The translations under genes were made by a program, and so were the position numbers. DNA of 64,000 nucleotides, taken from the NCBI RefSeq assembly GCF_963855985.1, contig NC_087090.1:11778501-11842500 (forward strand), read 5' to 3'. Of the stretch, positions 1 through 10,200 are shown piece by piece. Below the pieces are notes generated by a model. The model saw nothing but the letters and a program-made list of their open reading frames with translations, ran no database searches and was not told the DNA's origin. This DNA is from Ostrinia nubilalis. Lineage: Eukaryota; Arthropoda; Insecta; Lepidoptera; Crambidae. The stretch's first letter is position 1, and each line of letters begins with the position of its first letter.

Positions 1-443
1 TATCACTTAATTTGGGTGCAATTCTGAGTTGGCAATAATAGTATTAAACAAACATAAATCTTTAGAAACATTATTAGATCCTAAATTGAATAACATTTTT
101 TAATTTCATTTTAGTTTACCAATTACACGTCATGATAATTAATTGTGTTAATAATGATTTCGTTTCATTAAAATCTGTAAACTTTGTTATTGTTTTGGGT
201 GTTATTGTATTCAGCAAAATTACCTTGAAATGTATTATGCGTCTAGAGATAGGCATTTATCCATGTTGAATAGATAACCAAGTTTGACAGTTATTTCTAA
301 ATTAGGAGTTGTTACAAATCTAACATGAGATAGTCCCATTTTCATTTTAGTATAAATTCTTCAATTAATGTTTGCAATTTTGTTAATCTACTTGATTGAT
401 ACATTGAACAAATTAAAATGACAATGATTAATCATAGTAATAT
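1..443. other. AT-rich flank, nothing recognised
   Basis: I see no gene, RNA or clear repeat in this AT-rich stretch before the foldback element. Confidence 0.5.
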
Positions 444-1829
444 TAGTCCAGTCAATGAATGCCTTAACGACGGTGTAGAGAGAAATCCGTGGAACACAAT
501 TTCTGACCTCGGGACTTTATTTAGCCTAGTTAGGTGGTGAACATACCAAAAGTCCCCGCCCTTAGCCCTTGAGCCGGCGGGGAGAGGGGGGTTTAAAGGT
601 ACCACTTTTCGGTTTTTCGCTTAATCCTCGGAAACTATGCGTCCTAGTGACATGACTACTATGAACCAAAAAAAGCTTATTCAATTTGCTACAGGTGAGA
701 CAGTCAAGTTTTTCTATATCTTGCATAGTTTTTGCGGCATCTGCTCTAGAAGGTCTGTAAAATTGGAAATTTTATTGTTGTCTTACATGTTCCTTTCAGG
801 AGAAAATCGACTAAATCAACATTGAGCAAACACTATAGACATGCGGGAGCATGTTAAGCCTAGTTCCATGGAGGGGACTGCACCGTGCGTATATTTAGAC
901 GAACCAATTAGAGCCACTTTTGACTCCTCATCATTCAAAAACTACTGTGCATTAACACTTCAAATTTGGCTCATGTATTGAGACTTGCAAGATGTACATC
1001 AGCTTCAAATTTCATAAATATACCTCAAACGGTTATTTAGGTATTGACGTTCAAAAATCGATATTTAGAGCACTACTATCTATCTATCACATGTGAAATG
1101 TTAAAATTTACTGGTTTTTTATTTGTTCCTTTGTATTTACATAACTACCTTTCTGGATGCCAAATTTGAACCTTCGAGGTCATCTGGAAGTGGTTAGAAT
1201 TTGGTCTATAGGTCAGACATGTAGATTTTTGGACGTCAATATCTAAAGAACCGTTTGAGGCATATTTGTAAAATTTGAAACTGATGTATATCTTGTAAGT
1301 CTCAACACATGAGCCAAATTTGAAGTGTTAATGCAGAGTAGTTTTTGAGTGATGAGGACTCAAAAGTGGCTCAAAGTGATTCGTCTAAATATACGCACGT
1401 TGTAGTCCCCTCGCTGGAACTAGGCTTAACATGCTCCCGCATGTCTAGAATGATTGCTCAATGTTGATTTAGTAGATTTTCTCCTGATGGGAACATGTAA
1501 AACAAAAATAAAATTTCCAATATTACAGACCTTCTAGAGCAGATGCCGCGAAAACTATACAATTTATAGAAAAACTTGTCTATCTCATCTGTAGTAAATT
1601 GAATATGATTTTTTTGGTTCAAAGTAGTCATGTCACTAGGACGCATAGTTTCCTAGGATTAAGCGAAAAACCGAAAAGTGGCACCTTTAAACCCCCCTCT
1701 CCCCGCCGGCTCAAGGGCTAAGGGCGGGGACTTTTGCTATGTTCACCTCCTAACTAGTCTAAATAAAGTCCTGAAGTCAGAAATTGTGTTCTATAGTTTT
1801 CCATCTATAATGCTTTATTGACTGGACTA
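444..1829. mobile_element. Foldback DNA transposon with very long inverted repeats
   Basis: The ends read TAGTCCAGTCA and TGACTGGACTA and are flanked by TAT on both sides, consistent with a 3-bp target duplication. The two arms pair over about 600 bp each around a short centre near 1100-1200. Each arm carries a diverged copy of the same 62-codon open frame (637-825 on +, 1458-1646 on -), which is a shadow of arm symmetry and not a gene. No transposase is present, so the element must be non-autonomous. The superfamily is not recognised. Confidence 0.8.
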
Positions 1830-2329
1830 TATGATGTTAGTGAAGTGCCTTATTTGTAAGGACAACCCAATGATTATTAAATAAATTCTAGAAATATATA
1901 TTTGGTACTTGAACATAGTCATTAAATTGTAACATTACATTTAATCTAACATTATGTAAGATTTCTATTGATTAATTTTAAAAACAATAATACACTAATT
2001 ATGTAATTTAGAAATATGCATTCAGTTGCTGGTTAAATTAACCTATAAACCCATGAAAATGTACTTAAATTAGGCTAAAACCACAAAATTGTTGTTAAAT
2101 GAAATAATAAGTAAAAGGAGAATTAAATTATGTGAAAATTTTAAATAATAAAGAGTTTATTGAATATTTAAGTGTTTTATTGAGTTTGTGCTAGTGATAA
2201 CCACTTTTAACAAACATAATTACATAGAAGCAAGCTTCTAAAGTCTAAGATTTAGTCATAATTACACTGCAAATACCTAAAACAACAAAATAACTTTGAC
2301 CAAATATAAAATAACATATCTATAACATC
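1830..2329. other. 3' flank of MPHOSPH6
   Basis: AT-rich sequence with no gene. On the minus strand an AATAAA hexamer lies at 2156-2161, about 170 bp past the MPHOSPH6 stop, and is the likely poly(A) signal. Confidence 0.5.
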
Positions 2330-2737
2330 TTAAAATTTCCGTTTTTTTGATACATGATGTTTATTGGGAGTTTGATAAGCCCGTTTCTTGGTTCTATTGA
2401 AATGTTCCATTTTCTTCAATAATATTTCATCTGATACATCTTTTTTCATATCTCCATCAGGATTCGCGTTTCTGAAATCTTGTTCCATAAGCCTTTCTAT
2501 TTCTGGGTTCATGCCTTTGTATGACAACCTTCCTTCAAGCAAGTCCTCACAAAATATAAAACTGGACTCTGTTATGAAATTACCCGAAGCGTGTCGCATT
2601 TCATCTGTTATGATATTAGAGTATAAACTGTCATGCCCTTGTGTATTTTCTAATTCCTTTTCTATTCTTTCCTTAGTTTTTCTCATGAATTTCATTTCCA
2701 GTACTGATTTTGGCAATTGTGGTCTTTTTGAAGACAT
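2330..2737 (-). CDS. MPHOSPH6: M-phase phosphoprotein 6 homologue (exosome cofactor)
   Basis: Single-exon gene of 135 codons. I chose the ATG at 2737 because the protein then begins MSSKRPQLPKSVLEMKFM, which matches the family start (conserved LxMKFM). The open frame extends 38 codons upstream, but with low-complexity, non-family sequence. The family core CEDLLEGRLSYKGMNPEIE is at about residues 63-81, followed by an acidic DVSDEILLKKME stretch and a basic tail ending KKRKF. Family role: nucleolar RNA-binding cofactor of the RNA exosome (with Rrp6 and Mtr4) in 3' trimming of 5.8S rRNA. Length is a little under the roughly 160 aa of vertebrate members. The gene is divergent from NOL10, with 727 bp between start codons. 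Confidence 0.9.
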   Translation of the reverse strand: MSSKRPQLPKSVLEMKFMRKTKERIEKELENTQGHDSLYSNIITDEMRHASGNFITESSFIFCEDLLEGRLSYKGMNPEIERLMEQDFRNANPDGDMKKDVSDEILLKKMEHFNRTKKRAYQTPNKHHVSKKRKF

Positions 2738-3464
2738 GTTGAATATTATGTTAACCTTAAAAATATAAACTTTGGAGTTGGTTTTTTGGCTGTTTATGAT
2801 TGTAAGTTGATTAATGTAGATATTATTTTTAAAATGAAAAATAATCAGCACGTGAACATGAAGTCAACAAACATGTTTTTCTTTCGCTGTCGCTGTCATT
2901 ATTGCTGTCAAAGTCAATGTCATTCATAGACATTCTTCTTCTTCTTCTTTTTTGATGATGTTGGCAATACACGTCGATTCATAGACATTGCATTTTTTTC
3001 TTTAACAGAAAAGCAGCTATGGAAACTTTAAAACTACCTACTAACTTAACTTTTGGTTACGAATATTGATCAAAGTTAGCATACAAGCTTACCACATGAG
3101 GTCCATATTGTTTATTAAAATTAGTAAAAAGAAGTAGCTATTCATGAGTTTAAATTTCGATATTGCTTTATCTTCACGGAGCGAAGTAACTACTTACATT
3201 TAAAAACGCCAGAGCTATTACAAGCGATTTTGAACTTTTATTGTAACTTTGTCAAGGCTTTCTCAGAAAGCTCACAGCTTATAATAAATGGCCATTGGCT
3301 AAAAAGCTGAATTCATGTCAAGTATTGATACTGATAATAAAAAACAACATCTGCTTGTGACATTGTTGACGTTTCAATATAACCTCAAAATTTCACATCT
3401 CACGACCACCAAAACACCATGCTAAATGTTTATTTCTTGTGGGATATAATTTAAAACATTCAAA
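2738..3464. promoter_or_regulatory. Shared divergent promoter region of MPHOSPH6 and NOL10
   Basis: This 727-bp gap separates two start codons that point away from each other, so both promoters must lie here. It includes a (TTC)n-rich tract near 2935-2950. I saw no convincing TATA box. No other gene was found in it. Confidence 0.55.
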
Positions 3465-6400
3465 ATGCAAGTGTTTGAGATTGATAATGTCAAAATTTAT
3501 AATCTTAGTGCCGGAAAATCACTTCCAGATGTAAGTATTCTTTATTATTATTTTATTTTAATTTGCGACCCTTAGTGTTGTTAAGGTATATCAATTTCAT
3601 ATTCTTGTTCTTTTAATTAACTCTAAAGTAAGCGACAATGCAAGACCGGCGTGCATGTAAAAATAATGGCATGACATTAATTTCCCACACTCCTGTGTAG
3701 TCTTGTCGCTGTACTTGTTAATCTATTTGTAATATTTAGTTTTCCACTTTAGATAATCTTACGCAGATACGTGAATATAAAAATAAAACAATTCCAGCAT
3801 GTCCCTTAAATATTGTGTGTAATATAATAATATTTTGTAATTTCAGTGGTTATCGGAACGAAAGAAAAGGGCACTACTGAAAAAAAATGTAGACTTAAGG
3901 AGAAGAGTTGAATTGATTCAAGAGTTTGATATGCCAGGACTGAGCACTTCAATCAGAGTTTCTAAAGATGGACAGTACATAATGGCTACAGGAATTTACA
4001 AACCCAGAATTAAATGCTATGATGTAAACAATCTCTCTCTGAAATTCGAAAGGTGTTTAGATTCAGAAGTTGTGACTTTTGAAATATTGAGTGATGACTA
4101 CACAAAGGTCTGTATTATAACATCATCTGAAATTCATTAAATTTTGTTATTACAGTATTCATAATTATTTCAATGATGGTGTTTTTCATATTTTCAGATT
4201 GTATTCTTACAATGTGATCGCTATGTAGAATTTCATGTTGGACATGGCAGGCATTACCGATTACGTGTTCCTCGCTTTGGAAGAGATATATCTTATCACC
4301 GGCCTTCTTGTGACCTATTTGTTGTGGGGGCTTCATCAGTGAGTTTTTTTTTTCTACACCATTTTACTTACCTACTCAATTATTACTGTGCTATTAACAA
4401 AACTGTTATAATTGGAAGATTATTATAACAATATATTGTTTTCAGGAAGTATACAGATTAAACTTAGAACTAGGCCAGTTCTTAGCTCCATATGTGACAA
4501 AGGCAACTGAAATCAACTGTTGTGCAGTGAACGATGACCATGGGCTACTCATACTTGGCACTGAAAGTGGTCATGTTGAAGCTTGGGACCCCCGGACCAA
4601 ATCCAGACAAGGAATATTAGATTGTGCTTTACATTGTACTGACTCTGAATATAAGTGAGTACCTAAAATTTAATAATCATAATCATTTATTCATTCATAA
4701 ACATGGGTATTACAGAATGTCACATACAAAATATTATGTTGCAATAGCTACTATATCAAATTAATTTCAAATGTTCCTCTTTTTTTTCAGAAATGATGGT
4801 TTACCTGCAATCACTGCTTTAAAATTTGATGGTGCTCTAAAAATGGGAGTAGGCACTTCTACTGGTCATGTACTGCTATATGATATTCGGTCCAGTAAGC
4901 CTCTTTTAGTAAAAGATCACATGAATGAAACACCAATCAAATCAATAGAATTTCACAAACAAATGGATTATGTTTATTCAATGGATGCTAGTGTGGTAAA
5001 AATTTGGAATAAAAATACTGTAAGTAATTTTTTAATTATTTTTATTTTAAACTACAGTTGTAATGTGCAGTAAAATAGTAATTTTTAATATTGTTTTTTT
5101 TTTTATTTTAGGGTAAACAATATACAAGCATAGAGTCATCTGTGGACTTCAATGACTTATGTGTGGTACCCAACACAGGACTCAGTATGATGGCAGTAGA
5201 AGACCAAAAAATGCAAATTTATTATGTTCCATCTTTAGGTTTGTAATTAATCCATATCTAAAAGTTTTAAAACAAAATAGAAAGTTCTTTATGACTTTTT
5301 AATTATTTTACTTTACAGGCCCTGCACCAAAGTGGTGTGCTTTCTTGGATAATTTGACAGAAGAATTAGAAAGTTCAGCCTCACAAACAGTTTATGATGA
5401 CTATAAGTTTGTAACTAAACAAGAACTAGAATCACTTGGCTTGGACCACCTTCTTGGAACTAACTTGTTAAGGGCATATATGCATGGGTAAGATATTATT
5501 CATAACAGTGACATGGCTTGCACTAAGTTTATTAAATTAAGTATCATAAAATAACTACAAACTTTTAATGGCTATTCTTTTTTTTCTTTTATAGATACTT
5601 TGTGGATGTAAGATTGTATAAGAGAGCCAAATCCATTGCTGATCCGTTTGCATTTGATGAATACAAGAAACGTAAAATAAGAGAAAAAATAGAGCAGGAG
5701 AGACCATCCAGGCTGAAGGTTGATGACAACTTGCCACACGTAAACAGGGAGCTGGCCTCCCGACTTATGGATACTGAAAATAGAAAAAAGAAACAAACTG
5801 GAAATCTACTCAAAGATGATCGGTTTAAGGTATGCTATTTTGATGTGTCTAGATTTTACGTAAATAGTTTTACTTGTTACATTACTACACTAAAATTAAT
5901 TAAATGTATGATTTTAGGCATTATTTGAAAACCCTGATTTCGAAGTGGATAAATCTGCTGAAGAATACCGTCTACTCAACCCTGTGTTGTCTAGATTAGA
6001 TAAAAATAAGGACAAAGGCAAGGAGAGTGTAGAACCTATGCAAGTGAGTATTATCGTAAATTACTTTCAAAATAACCACTCTATCAATAATTCCTGTAAA
6101 TTTAACCTGTTCATTGAAATAAAACTTGAGAATTAAACACACAATCTGTTTGTAGGTTGAAGAACCGGAAGATAATGATTCAGATCGGGAGCTTTATGAG
6201 TCAAGTGAAGACAGTTCAGATGAGGATCGCTCATGGGTGAAAGAAGTGAAAAAACAGCACAAAATTATAAGACATTCAAAACAAAAAGAAGTAGAAGAGG
6301 AGGAAAGTGATACCGAAGAAAAGAGTGCTCCGAGAATACCGAATTCCATCAGGAGTCTTACCAGAGTGAGTAAGGCAAGTTTGGGCGACCGGTTAGCGAA

Positions 6401-6581
6401 AGAAGGGGTGTCGACAATGGTATCTGGCACAGGCGGTAATAAGGAAATGAAATTCAAAATGAGAGGGAAGAAATCAGAATTTGACAAAAATAAAATAAAC
6501 AAGAAACATTTCCAAGAGAGAAAACAAATTGTGAGGAGAACAGGATTTTTAATGAAGAAAAAAATGCCGAAAATGTTATGA
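3465..6581 (+). CDS. NOL10: Nucleolar protein 10 (Enp2 family), 10 coding exons
   Basis: Exons: 3465-3530, 3847-4107, 4198-4338, 4446-4654, 4791-5019, 5112-5238, 5319-5487, 5595-5829, 5918-6043, 6156-6581. All junctions are GT/AG and keep frame, giving 662 aa (human about 688). The start [18 protein letters not shown] matches the family N terminus. An N-terminal WD-repeat propeller covers exons 1-6 (for example [31 protein letters not shown]-like VEAWDPRTK). The NUC153-type motif [11 protein letters not shown] is in exon 9. The tail is acidic then lysine-rich and basic, as expected of a nucleolar protein. Known role: small-subunit processome component needed for 18S pre-rRNA processing. AATAAA follows at 6647-6652. 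All exons expected of the family are present. Confidence 0.95.
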
Positions 6582-7279
6582 CGTAGTTAAGGTTGCACTT
6601 TTGTAATGTTAGTTCAAATTATATTTTTTCATCAACATGTTAAAATAATAAACAATAACATATTATGTTATATTTTTGTTTATATTTGAAGACCATTGAC
6701 ATCAATTACTTATGTATCATACCTACTTCGGGTTATCTAAGGTCTTATTGATTTACAAACCTTTGGGAGAATAAACCAAAAATAAAATATAGGTGGGATT
6801 TTTTTGATAATAAATTAAAATACTTGCAATTTAATTTTCCGATATATAAAGTAAAATTTGACCAATATTCTTATTTTATAATTACTAATACTTAAATAGG
6901 TACATACAAGACTATAAAAGTGAACCATAAATAAGTCAGTCGTAAAAATTTAGGTAGAAAAGATAGGAAAAATTATACATTTTAAAGCCTTTGTCCATCG
7001 TTCGTATTTTGCCTGATAGCCAATTGTTTTTAATCTCTGCCCGATGTGCTACGTTCTGTAAAGTTGTATGTACATATCGGTACATATAGTTAATCATTGA
7101 CGGCTGGCTGACCCATCAATAACAAACGTATGAGTGCATTGCATCGCTATCGAGGTCTGCGCGTTCTTTTAATATGCACTACACGAAGTACATGTATGAA
7201 CATCGGACGAAAAAAACAATGTATTTATTGTTACTAATAAAATAAAAGTGACAAGTTTCGTTTAGTGCTATAAAAAATA
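6582..7279. other. Intergenic region between NOL10 and the receptor-like gene
   Basis: Holds the NOL10 3' UTR and poly(A) signal and, presumably, the promoter of the next gene. No further gene or repeat is recognised. Confidence 0.5.
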
Positions 7280-10200
7280 ATGCAAAACGACAATGGGTCG
7301 TACGGCAGTGGTGAGTGTTAAACACATTAATATTAATTTACCCTCTTTATTAGAATAAAAAGTTGTTTTTGTCTCATTATTATTGATAGTGGCATTCATC
7401 GGTAGTACATTTATAATTTATCGTTTGGAATAATGTGCAATGAAGTAATTAAAGTATAGATATGGGTAATAAACTGAATAATGTGAATTTTTCAACTGAT
7501 TATGTAGCTAGTGACCTACTGGACAGCCATGTACTGGGCAACGACAAGCTCCGCGAGCCCGCCATGGAGCGATCCGCCAGGTCCAGCCTCGGCGGCAACA
7601 GCGTCGATGTGAGTCACCAAGTCTAAATTTAACTGTTCCCGCTTGATGCATGATATACTGCAAAGTGAACTAGTGGCATGGAAAAAACAGCGGTTTTATA
7701 AAACTACCAGCTTTCCGCCCGCGGCTTCACGTGCGTGGACTACATTATCTACATATTTTACGGAACCCTATTTTTTTCCTAAATAAAATTTAGCCTATGT
7801 TACTCGTGGATAATGTAGCTTTCGAATGGTGAAAGAATTTTTAAAAACGGTCCAGTAGTTTTTGAGCCTATTCATTCATTACAACCAAACAAACAAAGTT
7901 TTCTTCTTTATAATATTAGTGTAGAAGTGTAGATGATGACGATGTAAGAACTTAAGCTCCAGTTAATTCAATACCGGTCGAGATAGGACATTTGTTATTA
8001 TGTTCTTAAATATTTTCAGATAGGAGAAATAACTGAATCTCCCGATACTGAATATATGAGCACATCAGCAATTTTACATTATTGTAAATCAAAGGTAGGT
8101 TCTTCATTCAAACCATTCATGCATCCATTTTTTTATTTTCAGTTAAATTTAAATACTTGCTTAAAACCAATACTTTGAAATTTCAGATATTACTTCCATA
8201 TCTTAAACTTTTAACTATTATGGGCTTACGACCGGTGGTCGACGTCTCAAATTCGTCGGTATGTGCGATATGTTTCTCGCACTTCCATTCTGCACAAGTA
8301 GCTGTGTTTATGTTCGTCGGGTATATTCTTCAGTATATGGCCTGTTTCAGGTATGTACCTTTTCCAATCGTAATTAATGAGTATTAATTTATAATTAGAT
8401 GCAACTTGAATATTTGTTACTGATTGATTTCAGACGAGACAGAGGCTTCTGTTATAAGTTGGTGCCACTAGCTTTAACTTCATCTTTAGAATATGAAACA
8501 TATAAACAAGTATGTTATGGAAATATCACATTCACTTATATTGGGCCCAGTATACTGCACTTCATGGGTTTTATTTACGCGTTGTATTTATTTCGAATAT
8601 CAGACAACGAACAACTGCAAAACTTAATGGAAAGAGTAAGTACGACATTATTCTTCTACTTTAAAATAATTAGGTATTTATTACAATTTATTGTTCCTTT
8701 CTTAAGGATAAATAAGTCACAATGTCTAGTCACTAGATGTTTATTAAATACTTAGGCCTTTTGATATACAGTGATAACTTTAAAAAGTTATAATGAATGA
8801 TTGCCCTACAAATCTAACCCCGTTTCTTTCGAATAGTTCTCGTTTGAATTGTTCCAAAAAAGAGGACTTACCCATTTAACCCATTTTCCGTGCTGCATTT
8901 TCAAAAACATCATTATTCTAGGTGTTTCTACTGTCGTCGTACGCGCCGCAAGGCATGCCCACGACGAAGCCGAAACGACTCCTGCGCATGCTGTGGATGT
9001 TCATCATTCTCAGCGTGCTCTGGATGTGTCTGTCGCTGTGCTCCGTCAACTTGATGATGGCGAAGGGAGCTATCATGTTTCGATGGATGGAATCAAGGTA
9101 AATACGAGTAATAACCACGTTTCGAATAAACGCTCTTTACGAAATTAATTGCAGCCATGTTAATGTTTAAAGTTATTTAATTTTTAACTCTACGTTTTAT
9201 GATTAAATTACACACGGTTTATTTACATTCTTCTTCTGCCTCACCTTATTAAATGGGGTTGGCTATCCCAATCATGCGCCGCCATGTATTTCTATCTCGA
9301 ACGTTTTTTTTTAAATAAACCAAAATTAACGCCCGTATTCACAAACATGGAGAGGAAATCCTTGGGGGAGGCCTTTGTCCAGCAGTGGACGTGTTTCGGC
9401 TGAAACGAACGATTCACAAACATGTACCCGTACATGTCACAACCGTATTTACTATGACGTCTCACAGTGCGCGTGGACGCCCAGTATCACACACGAACCA
9501 ATCACAGAGCTCTATTCAACGCTGTGCATTCGATTTGCTGCTTTACTTAAGCAAGCATTGTTTGTGAATACAGGCGTGAAACGACTTAAGTTTATGGAGT
9601 TTACTAGCTTTTGCCCTCGGCTTCCCGCGTGAAATTTAGTTTGTCACTGATCGTCATAAATTATAGCCTACATGTTATTCTGGGTTATAAACAATAATAC
9701 TGTAAAGTTTCATCAAAATCCGTTCAGTAGTTTTTGCGTGAAAGAGTAACAAACATCCAGTCATCCAAACTTTCGCATTTAAATATTAGTAGGATGTAAG
9801 TAAATAATTTTGCACTGGTTCTTTCAGTTCCGAAGACGTGCGGCTGGCCCTGAAGATCCTGCTAGTGGTGTGCACGCTGATCCACGACATGGTGCAGGCC
9901 ACCATCATCACGAGCTACTGCCTGCAGGCGCAGCTGCTGCAGGCGCACCTCATGTTCCTGCGCGAGCGCCTGCTCCACCGGACCACCTCGCCGCTCAACT
10001 GGATGCGGGTAAAGCCTTGTCGAGTAATTTAGTAGAGCCGTGTTTTTCAACGTTTTTCATGACACGACCCCTAGTATGAAAAAATGTTTGGCGACCCGGG
10101 ACCGTTCGCTTTTTTGTCATGCATTTTATAATGTTGCAAAGATGTTTGTAGGGACCGAATACTTCAATCCATACAACATTTGCATAATTAGATTTCGGAT

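Noticed and set aside
637..1646. Two 62-codon MRPSDMTT frames as a small gene pair
   Set aside because: They are the mirrored arms of one foldback element, with no further coding support.
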